Counted from the stretch's first letter, positions 23,797 to 32,298 are shown. The stretch is DNA of 36,581 bases from Clostridiales bacterium (GCA_022775385.1 JALFIV010000042.1:1-36581), one strand, 5' to 3'. The notes: generated by a model from the sequence alone, not told the origin. Program-made: numbers and translations.

Positions 23797-25566
23797 TCAG
23801 CCGAACGACTCGACCAGCTCCTGCAGCTCGAGCCACCGCTCGGTCTTGGCCTCGATCTCCTCCTCGAGCGCCTGTTTGCGCTCGGTCAGCTCCTGCAGAC
23901 GGACAAAATCCGTCGCCGCCTGCGGAAGCTCCGCCTCAATCGCCGCGGCCTCGCCCTCCAGCTTCTCGATCTCCTCCTCGAGATGGTCGTACTCGTACTG
24001 CTCCTTGTAGCTGAGCTTTTTCTTGGGTGCGGCGGCTTTCTTTTTCTCCTGCTTTTGTACCGGAGCGGAGATCAGCGCGCTGTCCGCACCGCGCTTCTGT
24101 TCATAGTCCGCATAGTTTCCGAGATACTGCCGCACCTCGCCGCCCTTGCGGAACTCAAAAATGCGGTTTGCGATCTTGTCGAGGAAGTAGCGGTCATGCG
24201 AGACCGCGACCACCGCACCCTCGAACACCGTCAGGTAGTTTTCCAGAATGTTCAGCGTCTCGATATCCAGATCGTTGGTCGGCTCGTCGAGCAGCAGAAT
24301 GTTCGGCGCGTCGATGATGACGCTGAGCAGATACAGACGCCGCCGCTCGCCGCCCGACAGATCGCCGATGCGCGTCCACTGCATCTCGCCGGTGAACAGG
24401 AACTTCTCCAGCATCTGCGAGGCGGAGATCTTTCCGTCCGGCGTGTTGACGGTCTCCGCGATGTCGCGGATGAACTCGATCACCTTCTGATTGTCGTCCA
24501 TGTGGCTGCAGTCCTGCGAAAAGTAGCCGATTTTGACGGTCTCACCGTAGGAAATCGTGCCGCTGTCCGGCTGCGCCTGACCGGTGAGCAGACGCAGGAA
24601 CGTGGATTTTCCGGTGCCGTTCCGTCCGACGATGCCGATGCGGTCGTCGCGCGCGATCGTCATGTCGAAATCGCGGATGTAGGTCACGCCGTCCCAGCTC
24701 TTGCACAGACCCTCGACGTCGATGGTCTTTTTGCCGAGGCGGGTCGCAATCGACGACAGCTCCAGCTCCGGCAGCTCAGACGGTCCGGTCTGCGCCTGCA
24801 GCGCCTCAAACCGCTCGATGCGGTCGCGGCTCTTGGTGCCGCGTGCCCGCGCCCCGCGCTGAATCCACGCCAGCTCCCGCCGGAGCAGTGACTGACGCTT
24901 GCGCTCCGCCGCCTGTGCGCTCAGCTCGCGCTCCGCCTTGCGGCGCAGATAGCCCGAGTAGTTCTCGTCGTAGAAATACAGATGGCTCCGATCCAGCTCG
25001 CAGATGCGGTTGGCGACGCGGTCTAGGAAGTACCGGTCGTGTGTAATCATGACCACCGCGCCGCGGTAGGCGTGCAGTTGCTTTTCCAGCCATGCCGCCG
25101 TCTCGTTGTCGATGTGGTTGGTCGGCTCGTCCAGAATCAGAATCTCGCTCGGATTGATGAGGGCGGAGACAATTGCGACGCGCTTTTTTTGTCCGCCGGA
25201 CAGCAGACGGACGGATTTGTCAAAGTCGAAGATGTCCAGCTGGGTCAGCATGGTCTTTGCCTCATACGCCCGCTCCTCGGAAAACCTCTCGTCCGCGCCG
25301 CGGAACACCTGCTCGAGCACGGTGATGTCCTCGGAGAAGTCCGGCGCCTGCGGCAGATAACCGATGCGCGTGCCGTTTGCATAGGTCACCGTTCCCTCGT
25401 CCGGCTCCTCCTGTCCCGCCAGAATGCGCAGGAAGGTGGATTTCCCGGTGCCGTTGACCCCGATGAAGCCGACCTTGTCGTGCTCCTCCAGCGCAAACTG
25501 TACGTGGTCGAACATCTGGTATTCTCCCCAGTTTTTTGCAATGTTTTCCGCGTTCAGCAGTACCAT
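23797..25566 (-). CDS. uup: ABC-F ATPase, Uup type
   Basis: 589-residue soluble protein with two ABC domains and no membrane part. Walker A motifs GVNGTGKST and GRNGTGKST, signatures LSGGQKKR and LSGGERRR, and Walker B LILDEPTNH and LLLDEPTND are all present. The linker contains RRELAWIQRGARARGTKSRDRIERFEAL, typical of Uup. The last about 85 residues are a Lys/Glu-rich coiled coil, also typical. ABC-F proteins act on the ribosome; Uup is linked to translation or ribosome assembly rather than drug export. AAGGAG lies six bases before the ATG. It follows murD after a terminator, with at best a -10-like TATACT between them, so read-through from murD is likely. Confidence 0.92.
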   Translation of the reverse strand: MVLLNAENIAKNWGEYQMFDHVQFALEEHDKVGFIGVNGTGKSTFLRILAGQEEPDEGTVTYANGTRIGYLPQAPDFSEDITVLEQVFRGADERFSEERAYEAKTMLTQLDIFDFDKSVRLLSGGQKKRVAIVSALINPSEILILDEPTNHIDNETAAWLEKQLHAYRGAVVMITHDRYFLDRVANRICELDRSHLYFYDENYSGYLRRKAERELSAQAAERKRQSLLRRELAWIQRGARARGTKSRDRIERFEALQAQTGPSELPELELSSIATRLGKKTIDVEGLCKSWDGVTYIRDFDMTIARDDRIGIVGRNGTGKSTFLRLLTGQAQPDSGTISYGETVKIGYFSQDCSHMDDNQKVIEFIRDIAETVNTPDGKISASQMLEKFLFTGEMQWTRIGDLSGGERRRLYLLSVIIDAPNILLLDEPTNDLDIETLNILENYLTVFEGAVVAVSHDRYFLDKIANRIFEFRKGGEVRQYLGNYADYEQKRGADSALISAPVQKQEKKKAAAPKKKLSYKEQYEYDHLEEEIEKLEGEAAAIEAELPQAATDFVRLQELTERKQALEEEIEAKTERWLELQELVESFG

Positions 25567-25591
25567 AACAAGCTCCTTTTTTGCTCAGTAT

Positions 25592-25626
25592 AGAAAAACA
25601 AACCGCCAGAATCGTCCGGCGGTTTG
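25592..25626 (-). terminator. intrinsic terminator of murD
   Basis: Minus strand CAAACCGCC pairs with GGCGGTTTG around a 10-base loop, then TTTTTC. A TATACT that could act as a -10 for the next gene follows immediately. Confidence 0.88.
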
Positions 25627-25641
25627 CGATGGTTTTTTGTG

Positions 25642-27024
25642 TTACAGCGAATTGACGATATCCTTGAACCGGTTGCCGCGCTCCATGAAGTTCTTGAACA
25701 GGTCGAAGGATGCGCTCGCCGGAGACATGATGACCACATCGCCGGACTGTGCACGGGATGCCGCACCGCGGATCGCCGCCTCAAAGTCGCTGTAGCGGAT
25801 GATCTCCAGCTCATCCGGATGGAAGTTGTCCGCCGCACGGACGGAAGCCTCGATGGCATCCGCCGTCGCGCCGACCAGATGCAGCTGCTTGACATGCTCG
25901 CAGATCTCCGGACCGAGCACATCGTACGGGATATGCTTGTCGTAGCCGCCCGCGATCAGGATCAGCTTCTCGGAGAACGAGCGCAGACCCGCAATCGTTC
26001 TCGTCGGACTGGACGCGATCGAGTCGTTGTAGAAGCGGACGCCGTCCTTGACGCGCACCAGCTCGATGCGGTGTTCGACGCCGCCGAAATTGTGCGCGAC
26101 CTCAACCGCATCCTGGAACGAAACCAGACCGTGCGTCATGCAGATCGCCGCCATATAGTTCGCCACGTTGTGTGCGCCCGGGATCTTGATCTCGTCGGCG
26201 CGCATAATCGGACGATGCTGCTCATTTTCGGAATACCAGATGAAGCCGTCCTGCAGATAGACGCCGTCGGCAACCGGACCGCGCATGGAGAACTTCATCA
26301 GCTCGACGCCCTCCTGCGGGACAAAGGATTGGGATACCTCGTCGTCCGCATTGAGCACGAGCTTGCTGCCCGGCTTCTGGTGATTGAAAATCTGTGTCTT
26401 TGCCTGAATGTATTCCGCCATATCCTTGTGGATATCCAGATGGTTTGGCGTGACGTTGGTGACCAGCGCAGCCGCCGGACTGCAGGTCATGCCCATGAGC
26501 TGGAATGAGGACAGCTCGACAACCGCGTAGTCCTCCGGCTTCATCATCGGGACGTCGGCGAGCAGCGGATGGCCGATGTTGCCGCCGAGATGGCAGGTGT
26601 AGCCCGCCTGACGCAGGATCTCACAGGTCAGCGTCGTGGTCGTGGTCTTGCCGTCCGAACCGGTGATCGCCAGAACGGGACACGGACAGACGTTCAGAAA
26701 GACCTCCATCTCGCTGGTGATCACACTGCCCTGATTTCTCGCCTTGACCAGCGCCGGATGGTTCAGATGCATGCCCGGCGTGCGGAAGATGATATCGCCG
26801 CCGAGGTTCTGCAGATAGTCGTTGCCGACGTGGAACTGCACGCCGAGCGCGGACAGGCCGCCGAACATCTCGCCCAGCTCCTCCTCGGTCTTGCGGTCGT
26901 GTACCGTGACGTTCGCGCCCGCCTCGAGCAGCAGGGTGATGAGCGGCGTGTTGCTCACACCCATGCCGATGACCGATACGTTCTTTCCGTTTACTTCTTG
27001 TAGGAATGTTTCATATGCACTCAT
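25642..27024 (-). CDS. murD: UDP-N-acetylmuramoylalanine--D-glutamate ligase
   Basis: Adds D-glutamate to UDP-MurNAc-L-Ala in peptidoglycan synthesis. 460 residues. N-terminal Rossmann-like domain (VSVIGMGVSNTPLITLLLEAG), central ATP-binding domain with P-loop TGSDGKTTTT (121-130), then VVELSSFQL, TNVTPNHLDIH, and C-terminal domain motifs FGGVEHRIELV and YNDSIASSPTRT. These are the MurD signatures. GGAGG lies seven bases before the ATG at 27024. MurD normally sits in the dcw cluster with mraY, murG and ftsW; here it stands alone between RNase P RNA and an ABC-F gene. Confidence 0.95.
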   Translation of the reverse strand: MSAYETFLQEVNGKNVSVIGMGVSNTPLITLLLEAGANVTVHDRKTEEELGEMFGGLSALGVQFHVGNDYLQNLGGDIIFRTPGMHLNHPALVKARNQGSVITSEMEVFLNVCPCPVLAITGSDGKTTTTTLTCEILRQAGYTCHLGGNIGHPLLADVPMMKPEDYAVVELSSFQLMGMTCSPAAALVTNVTPNHLDIHKDMAEYIQAKTQIFNHQKPGSKLVLNADDEVSQSFVPQEGVELMKFSMRGPVADGVYLQDGFIWYSENEQHRPIMRADEIKIPGAHNVANYMAAICMTHGLVSFQDAVEVAHNFGGVEHRIELVRVKDGVRFYNDSIASSPTRTIAGLRSFSEKLILIAGGYDKHIPYDVLGPEICEHVKQLHLVGATADAIEASVRAADNFHPDELEIIRYSDFEAAIRGAASRAQSGDVVIMSPASASFDLFKNFMERGNRFKDIVNSL

Positions 27025-27041
27025 TTTCCAGCCTCCGAATG

Positions 27042-27060
27042 AACAGATGCAGTATCTGTT
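27042..27060 (-). promoter_or_regulatory. inverted repeat before the murD ribosome binding site
   Basis: AACAGAT, five bases, ATCTGTT. It ends 18 bases before the murD start, directly upstream of its Shine-Dalgarno. It could be an operator or a translation-controlling hairpin. Confidence 0.4.
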
Positions 27061-27082
27061 TGAGTCAGACCGGACAGCGTAA

Positions 27083-27104
27083 GAAAACCGCCTGAAACGG
27101 CGGT
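27083..27104 (-). terminator. intrinsic terminator of RNase P RNA
   Basis: Minus strand ACCGCC pairs with GGCGGT around a 6-base loop, then TTTCTT. It follows the RNase P RNA by about 40 bases and precedes murD. No clear promoter lies between it and murD, so some read-through into murD is likely. Confidence 0.75.
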
Positions 27105-27141
27105 CTTCCGCAGTAAATAGGTAATTTACCCGCTGATCGGT

Positions 27142-27495
27142 CAGAGCGAGCAAAGAGTAAGCCGGGTTCTGTCTTTATGAACAGCCATCTATCTAGGACA
27201 CACGTTACCGTGTGCCTCCAGCCGCCTCCTCGGAACGGGCCGGGCAAGCCCTGTGTGTTCCTCCACGGCGTTGCTGCGGATAGAGTTTACAGAGTCCCTC
27301 AGTTACCTGAGCGACTGGTGAGCTCTTACCTCGCCTTTCCACCCTTACCATGTCGAGCATGGCGGTATCTCTCTGTTGCACTTTTCCTGGAGTCGCCTCC
27401 GGCGGACGTTATCCGTTATCCTGCCCTGCGCAGCCCGGACTTTCCTCACAGACCACCTTTCGGTCGGCCTGCGCGGCTGTTTACTTTACTCGCTG
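27142..27495 (-). ncRNA. rnpB: RNase P RNA, bacterial type A
   Basis: Catalytic RNA that matures tRNA 5' ends. On the minus strand the 5' part contains the universal GAGGAAAGTCCGGGCT, and the 3' part contains AGAACCCGGCTTACT. P1 pairs AGCGAGTAAAG near the 5' end (around 27494) with CTTTGCTCGCT near the 3' end. About 354 nt, the usual type A length. The predicted start at about 27494 matches the promoter exactly. Confidence 0.97.
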
Positions 27496-27499
27496 TCCC

Positions 27500-27528
27500 A
27501 TTATACCAACATTTTGTGTAAGTGTAAA
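27500..27528 (-). promoter_or_regulatory. sigma-A promoter of rnpB
   Basis: Minus strand TTTACA (27523-27528), 17 bases, TATAAT (27500-27505). The start falls on the first base of the RNase P RNA P1 helix. Confidence 0.88.
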
Positions 27529-27722
27529 GTGCTTTTCCTGTTTCATCCCTTTTATCCTTCACTTTTCTCCCCGGAAATCTGCTTTTTTCGGAATGATCAT
27601 CCGGTCGGAAATCCGCACCCGTTTCTCAAATTGTCCAAAAAGCACAGGAACCTCCGCCGCTCCCACCGGATTTTTTTCACCCTGAATCCGCAAACATCCG
27701 TGCACAGATGCCGGATTTGTAG

Positions 27723-27728
27723 TATACT
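27723..27728 (+). promoter_or_regulatory. probable -10 box of the EamA transporter gene
   Basis: TATACT with a weak GTGCAC-like -35 seventeen bases upstream. It is 37 bases before the start codon. The rest of the gap between here and rnpB shows no gene. Confidence 0.5.
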
Positions 27729-27764
27729 GTTGTCTGAATTCTATGAAAAAAGGATACCCCCGCT

Positions 27765-28685
27765 ATGAAACAAACCGAACTGAAAAATCTGTCCCTCCTG
27801 CTCCTGACCGCCATGATCTGGGGCGCCGCCTTTGTCGCGCAGAGCGCCGGCATGGACCATGTCGGTCCGTTCACCTTCCTCTGCACGCGCAGCATCCTCG
27901 GCGGACTGTTTCTGCTCCCCTGCATCCCGCTGTTCGACCGGCTTCAGGGACGGCATCCGTCCGACCAGATCACCGGAGACCGCGGCACCCGTCCGACTCT
28001 GCTGTTTGCGGGTCTGTGCGCCGGCGCGGTTCTGATGATCGCCTCGAGCTTCCAGCAGATCGGCATCCAGTACACAAGCGTCGGCAAGGCAGGATTCCTG
28101 ACCGCGATGTATGTCATCATCGTCCCGTTCCTCGGTCTGGCTCTCTTCCACCGCCGTCTGGAAAAGCGCATCTGGCTGTGCGTTTTTCTCTCGGTCTTCG
28201 GCATGGCGCTGCTCTGCCTCTCCGGCTCGCTCCGTCTGGAGCTGGGCGACGGACTGGAACTGCTGTGTGCGCTGGGATTCTCGATCCACATCCTCGTGCT
28301 CGATCACTTCACAAACCGTGTCGATCCGGTCCGTCTCTCCTGCATCCAATTCTTCGCCTGCGCCGCCCTCGCCGCCGTCCCGATGCTGATTCTCGAGCAT
28401 CCAACCATGCAGGTCATTCTGGACGCGTGGCTGCCGATTGCGTACGCCGGCATTCTGTCCAGCGGCGTCGGCTACACCCTGCAGGCGGTCGCCCAGAAAA
28501 AATGCGACCCGACCCTCGCCTCGCTGGTCATGTGTCTGGAATCGGTATTCAGCGTCATCTTCGGCTGGATCATCCTGCACGAGGTGCTGACCGTGCGCGA
28601 GATGCTCGGCTGTGTCCTCATGTTCATCGCCATTGTGCTGGCAAACCTTCCGGCAAAGCAGACCGAATCTGCCGCCTCGATATAA
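27765..28685 (+). CDS. EamA/DMT-superfamily transporter
   Basis: 306-residue inner-membrane protein of the drug/metabolite transporter superfamily. Two EamA repeats, about ten hydrophobic helices. The first half starts LSLLLLTAMIWGAAFVAQSAGMDHVGPFTF with the usual WG motif. The second half ends AYAGILSSGVGYTLQAVAQKKCDPTLASLVMCLESVFSVIFGWIILHE, also highly typical. The substrate is unknown; relatives export amino acids or metabolites. The ATG at 27765 follows AAAGGA; another ATG at 27743 is in a different frame and is not used by this protein. Single-gene unit. Confidence 0.9.
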   Translation: MKQTELKNLSLLLLTAMIWGAAFVAQSAGMDHVGPFTFLCTRSILGGLFLLPCIPLFDRLQGRHPSDQITGDRGTRPTLLFAGLCAGAVLMIASSFQQIGIQYTSVGKAGFLTAMYVIIVPFLGLALFHRRLEKRIWLCVFLSVFGMALLCLSGSLRLELGDGLELLCALGFSIHILVLDHFTNRVDPVRLSCIQFFACAALAAVPMLILEHPTMQVILDAWLPIAYAGILSSGVGYTLQAVAQKKCDPTLASLVMCLESVFSVIFGWIILHEVLTVREMLGCVLMFIAIVLANLPAKQTESAASI

Positions 28686-28697
28686 GGGAAAACCGCA

Positions 28698-28733
28698 ATC
28701 CCTCTCCGCATCCGTCGGAGGGGGATATTTTTA
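28698..28733 (+). terminator. intrinsic terminator of the EamA gene
   Basis: ATCCCTCTCCG pairs with CGGAGGGGGAT around a 7-base loop, then ATTTTTAT. Confidence 0.88.
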
Positions 28734-28744
28734 TAGACAGCAAA

Positions 28745-28770
28745 GAGGGCGGTTCTGCAAAACCGCCCTC
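28745..28770 (-). terminator. terminator of the inositol-type operon
   Basis: GAGGGCGGTT and AACCGCCCTC form a strong stem around a 6-base loop. On the minus strand it is followed by TTTGCTG, a weak T-run. It lies 86 bases below the binding-protein stop codon. Confidence 0.65.
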
Positions 28771-28855
28771 CCGTTGACAGCCTTTCGGCTGAAATTGTTG
28801 GAGATAATCCTAAGAGGATATTAAGATGAAACGTTTTTAAGAAATGGAACAGGGA

Positions 28856-29899
28856 TTAGTAGTCGAAACCAGCCTCGCGCAGCTTCTCCATGCAATCGTT
28901 GTAGAAGTCCTCTGCGTTGTCCTGATTGATGATGTCATACGGAACCTCATTTTCCTTCTCAACCGACTCACCGTTCAGAACCTTGTCCGCCAGAACAATG
29001 GAATCATAGCCCATCTGAATCGGAAGCTGTGCTGCGTCAGCGGTCAGCTCGCCTGCCATGATGGATTCCAGTCCGCCCAGAGAAGCGTCGAATCCGTAAA
29101 CCTTGATCTTGTCCGTCAGACCGGAGGACTTGACTGCCTCATATGCACCCAGTGCCATCTCGTCGGAGGTCGCCGCAATCGCGTTGATATCCGGATTTGC
29201 CTGAATCAGATTCTCCGCAACGGTAACTGCCTTTGCACGGTCGGAGTCTGCCGGCTGAGCGTCAACCAGTGTGCCGCCGCCTGCCTCTACGCCCTCAGCG
29301 ATGCCGTTTGCACGCTGGTCGTGTACGATAGAACCTGCTACACCGCGAACGATCGCCAGCTTGACACCCTCGCCCTGCGTCTCAGCGATGTAGTCGCCCA
29401 GACCTTTGCCTGCCGCTGCGTTGTTGGTGCCGGTGTATGCGTCATATGCGCTCTCGTCGGACAGCGGGTTGTTGAAGGTGATGATCGGAATGCCGGCTGC
29501 ATGGGCATCCGCAATCGTGGACTGCATGGAATCCGGATCGGTTGCGGAGATGCAGATTGCGTCCGAGTAGTTCTGTGCGTCCAGAACCTCGTTCATCTGC
29601 TCCTGTGTGTTGGTCTCATCGTTCGGACCGAGTACCTTGATGTCGTAACCCAGCTCTTCGCCGGCGAGGATTGCGCCCGCCTGAACCTCATGCCAGAAGT
29701 CCGAGTTGAGTGCCATGGTGATGACGGTGATGGTTCCCTTGGAGCCGTCGGACGGTGCCGCTGCTGCCGAGCCTGCTGCAGTACCTGCTGCAGAGCCTGC
29801 CGGTGCCTCGCCGGACGAGCTGCCGCCGCAGCCTGCCATCATACCTACGGTCATTGCGCCAGCCAGTGTCATGGCTGCCAGTCTCTTGAAGTTTTTCAT
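28856..29899 (-). CDS. sugar ABC transporter substrate-binding lipoprotein
   Basis: 347-residue extracytoplasmic binding protein of the ribose/inositol type (periplasmic binding protein 4). Lipoprotein signal with the cysteine at C24 in MMAGCGG, then a Gly/Ala/Ser linker (about 25-52), then TITVITMALNSDFWHEVQAGAILAGEELGYDIKVLGPNDETNTQEQ. ADAHAAGIPIITFNNPL and INAIAATSDEMALGAYEAVKSSGL are family-typical. It is the last gene of the operon behind inosose dehydratase and an oxidoreductase, which suggests an inositol or related ligand. No ABC permease or ATPase is in the window, so it must work with components encoded elsewhere. GGAGGAG is eight bases before the ATG. Confidence 0.9.
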   Translation of the reverse strand: MKNFKRLAAMTLAGAMTVGMMAGCGGSSSGEAPAGSAAGTAAGSAAAAPSDGSKGTITVITMALNSDFWHEVQAGAILAGEELGYDIKVLGPNDETNTQEQMNEVLDAQNYSDAICISATDPDSMQSTIADAHAAGIPIITFNNPLSDESAYDAYTGTNNAAAGKGLGDYIAETQGEGVKLAIVRGVAGSIVHDQRANGIAEGVEAGGGTLVDAQPADSDRAKAVTVAENLIQANPDINAIAATSDEMALGAYEAVKSSGLTDKIKVYGFDASLGGLESIMAGELTADAAQLPIQMGYDSIVLADKVLNGESVEKENEVPYDIINQDNAEDFYNDCMEKLREAGFDY

Positions 29900-29941
29900 A
29901 ATACGTTCTCCTCCTTCGAAATCCTTCTTCTATCTCAATCC

Positions 29942-29967
29942 CCATCCGGCAGAGAGAAACCGGACGG
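29942..29967 (-). other. intercistronic hairpin before the binding-protein gene
   Basis: CCGTCCGG and CCGGATGG pair (one G-U) around a 10-base loop, without a T-run. It sits between the dehydrogenase and the binding protein. It may mark mRNA processing or stabilise the downstream message, as is common before binding-protein genes. Confidence 0.45.
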
Positions 29968-29984
29968 GAATTTCAGATACCAAC

Positions 29985-30998
29985 TTACTTGTAGAATGCC
30001 GGACGCTCGGTCAGGGCAACCGGCTCGATTGCACCGCTCTTCTGTGCCTTGAGGCAGGCGTCGGTGGTAACCGCCGCGCAGTAGCCGTCCCATGCGGAAG
30101 CTGCCGCCTCGTTGACCGTGCCGCTGTTGCACGCATCCGCCCACGCCTGGAACTCACGGTTGTAGGAATCGGCAAAGTATCCGCCGCCGTCGGTGGTCAT
30201 GCCGGTGTAGTTCAGCTGTTTGGTGCAGACGTCGACACGTGCCGGACGCGGCAGAGTTGCGGTGCCGTCCTCACAGAGGACCTCACAGCGGACGTCGTAC
30301 GCAAACTGGCAGTTGACCCAGATCTCACAGCTGACGACCATGCCGGAAGAGGTGGTCAGCAGGACGATCTGCGGATCGTGCAGGTTCGGATTCTGCACGT
30401 GGCGGGAGCTCTTGGGGAAGATGACCTGCGCCTTGGTGAAGTAGTCGCCGACCAGCCAGCTCATGATGTCGATCTCATGGACAGCCGTACCGGTCACTGC
30501 GGTTACGTCGTCGTACTGCGGCGCATAGGTCGCGTTGCGGTGCGCACAGTGTGCAACCATCGGCTCACCCAGATCTCCGGATGCAACCAGCGCCTTGAGC
30601 TCCTCGTAGCGCGTGTCAAAGCGGCGGTTGAAGCCCATCTGAATCAGACGCTTGCCGCCTGCCATTTCGGCATCCACAACCGCTTTTGCGCCGGCAGCGG
30701 AGGAGGACAGCGGCTTCTCACAGAAAATGTACTTCTGCTGCTTGATCGCCTCGATGCAGTACGCCTCGTGCGTGGAATCGATGGATACGATGACGACAGC
30801 ATCGACCTCCGGATCGCGGATCAGCTCGATCGGATCGGCGATATAGCGGACGCCCTCATACGGCGCGATGACTTCCTTGGCGTGTGCCTCGTTGATGTCC
30901 GATACCGCAACGACGGTTGCGCCGCTGATGACGTTCATGATACGCAGAAAATGCTGCGTACCCATGGAACCGACGCCGATCAAACCTACTTTTAACAT
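29985..30998 (-). CDS. Gfo/Idh/MocA oxidoreductase, inositol dehydrogenase type
   Basis: 337-residue NAD(P)-dependent dehydrogenase. Rossmann motif GVGSMG (8-13), catalytic CEKPL (EKP at 94-96), GFNRRFDTRYEELKALV, and EIDIMSWLVGDYF with the active-site histidine region VHEIDI. The C-terminal YNREFQAWADAC is typical of the IolG/IolX group. Expected to oxidise an inositol or a related cyclic polyol; exact specificity is not readable. AAAGGAGAG precedes the ATG. It lies between iolE and the binding-protein gene in one minus-strand operon. Confidence 0.9.
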   Translation of the reverse strand: MLKVGLIGVGSMGTQHFLRIMNVISGATVVAVSDINEAHAKEVIAPYEGVRYIADPIELIRDPEVDAVVIVSIDSTHEAYCIEAIKQQKYIFCEKPLSSSAAGAKAVVDAEMAGGKRLIQMGFNRRFDTRYEELKALVASGDLGEPMVAHCAHRNATYAPQYDDVTAVTGTAVHEIDIMSWLVGDYFTKAQVIFPKSSRHVQNPNLHDPQIVLLTTSSGMVVSCEIWVNCQFAYDVRCEVLCEDGTATLPRPARVDVCTKQLNYTGMTTDGGGYFADSYNREFQAWADACNSGTVNEAAASAWDGYCAAVTTDACLKAQKSGAIEPVALTERPAFYK

Positions 30999-31048
30999 AA
31001 TGAATCTCTCCTTTTCTCAAACGGATGTATTTTTTGATTGACTGCCGA

Positions 31049-31939
31049 TCAGATACCCGCGGTTTTGCGGATATACTCGCGCGCCATCAGCGCATACTTC
31101 ATCGGGTTTGCCTTCGCCGGATCCTGCTCCGCCTCGACAATGAACCAGCCTTCATAGTGGGCGTCCCTGAGTGCGGCGAACACGCTCGGGAAATCGACAC
31201 AGCCGTCTCCCGGAATCGTGAAGCAGCCCTCGAGTACCGCCTTGCGGAACTTGAAGCCCTCGCGGTACGCCTGTTCCATCATCTCCGGACGGATGTCCTT
31301 CAGATGAACGTGTCCAATGCGCGGTCCGAATTCTCTCGCCGCCCTGACCGCGTCCTCCTTGGAGAACGTGAAGTGGCCGGTGTCGTAGCACAGGAACACA
31401 TAGCGCGGATCGGTGCCCTCCATCAGGCGTTTGGTCTCCTCGAAGGTCTGCACCACGGTCGCCATGTGGTGATGGAAGCACAGCTTGAAGCCGCGGTCCG
31501 CTGCGATCTTACCCAGCTTGTTGAGTCCGTTGCACAGCCTGTCCCACTCCTCGTCCGTCGCAATCGGCTTGTTGTCGCCAAACATCGAGCACTCCTCAGC
31601 GAACAGGCAGCGGGTCAGCTCACAGACATTGATGCGGGATGCACCCATCGCCTCGAGGAAATCCAGCTGCTGCACAAACGCCTTCTCGTTCTCCTCATAC
31701 GGGGTCGAACACAGGAAGCTGGAAAACCACTGGGACGCGATCTTGATGCCGCGAAGGTCCAGCGCCTCGTTCAGCACCGTGGGATCGGTCGGGAATTTGC
31801 CGCCGACTTCGGTTCCCTGGAATCCGGCGAGCGCCGCCTCGGAAATCATCTGCTCAAAGGTGAGCGCTCCGCCGAGCTGCGGCATGTCGTCGTTTGTCCA
31901 GCCGATCGGCGCGATGCCGACCTTGACATTGTTGAACAT
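31049..31939 (-). CDS. iolE: myo-inosose-2 dehydratase
   Basis: Dehydrates scyllo-inosose in inositol breakdown. 296 residues of the xylose-isomerase-like TIM-barrel superfamily. The N-terminus KVGIAPIGWTNDDMPQLGG is the hallmark of IolE. KLCFHHHMATVVQTFEE, LCYDTGHFTFS and IGHVHLKDIRPEM carry the metal-binding His/Asp residues. FEGWFIVEAEQD-like text near the end (YEGWFIVEAEQDPAK) is also typical. The ATG at 31939 follows AAGGAG by eight bases; an in-frame codon 33 bases upstream lacks a binding site. First gene of the operon, under an operator shared with the LacI gene upstream. Confidence 0.93.
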   Translation of the reverse strand: MFNNVKVGIAPIGWTNDDMPQLGGALTFEQMISEAALAGFQGTEVGGKFPTDPTVLNEALDLRGIKIASQWFSSFLCSTPYEENEKAFVQQLDFLEAMGASRINVCELTRCLFAEECSMFGDNKPIATDEEWDRLCNGLNKLGKIAADRGFKLCFHHHMATVVQTFEETKRLMEGTDPRYVFLCYDTGHFTFSKEDAVRAAREFGPRIGHVHLKDIRPEMMEQAYREGFKFRKAVLEGCFTIPGDGCVDFPSVFAALRDAHYEGWFIVEAEQDPAKANPMKYALMAREYIRKTAGI

Positions 31940-31991
31940 CGTTTGTTCTCCTTCTCTCCGAATCTCTTTCATTTTCTGTTCTGAAATTTCT

Positions 31992-32009
31992 TTGTGCTTT
32001 TTAGCACAA
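31992..32009. promoter_or_regulatory. operator of the iolE operon
   Basis: TTGTGC TTTTTA GCACAA, an inverted repeat with six-base arms and six-base centre. It lies four bases below the -10 box and covers the predicted transcription start. The same element, at the same distance, lies in the promoter of the LacI gene at 33438-33455. Confidence 0.85.
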
Positions 32010-32013
32010 TTTA

Positions 32014-32042
32014 TTTATACCATCTTTTGCATTCCAAGTCAA
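32014..32042 (-). promoter_or_regulatory. sigma-A promoter of the iolE operon
   Basis: Minus strand TTGACT (32037-32042), 17 bases, TATAAA (32014-32019). Confidence 0.82.
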
Positions 32043-32100
32043 CACATATTTCGCATGGTTTTTTCATCTAAACCGGATTAATTTGCATTTGTGTCAATTT

Positions 32101-32121
32101 TTGTGCCGATTTAAAGCACAA
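32101..32121. promoter_or_regulatory. upstream auxiliary operator candidate
   Basis: TTGTGC, nine bases, GCACAA, with arms extending to TTTTTGTGC and GCACAAAAA. It lies about 100 bases upstream of the iolE transcription start. The centre is three bases longer than in the main operator, so binding by the same repressor is possible but weaker. Confidence 0.5.
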
Positions 32122-32172
32122 AAAGCAGTTTTTTGCTTCTGTTTTTTCCAAAAGAATTTTTCTGCTCTCGCA

Positions 32173-32204
32173 CACAATATTTTTCATTGTGTTTTTGTGC
32201 ACAA
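32173..32204. promoter_or_regulatory. cluster of TTGTG/CACAA half-sites
   Basis: CACAAT (32173-32178) with ATTGTG (32186-32191), then the 10-bp palindrome TTGTGCACAA (32195-32204). They are in the AT-rich gap between the LacI terminator and the iolE promoter and may be remote operator copies. Confidence 0.4.
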
Positions 32205-32298
32205 TTTCCAATACATTCTTATTTTGCAATAATAAACCCATTTTTTTAATTAAATTATAACAATTCTCGAACTTTATGTCAGAGATTTCTTTCAAAGA

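Noticed and set aside
27743..28777. 344-residue plus-strand frame overlapping the EamA gene
   Set aside because: It has an ATG, but the product is Arg/Pro-rich without membrane helices. The EamA frame has ten helices and known motifs.
32068..32295. 75-residue minus-strand frame between the LacI gene and iolE
   Set aside because: TTG start without Shine-Dalgarno, lies between a terminator and a promoter, and covers operator sites. AT-rich DNA is stop-poor by chance here.
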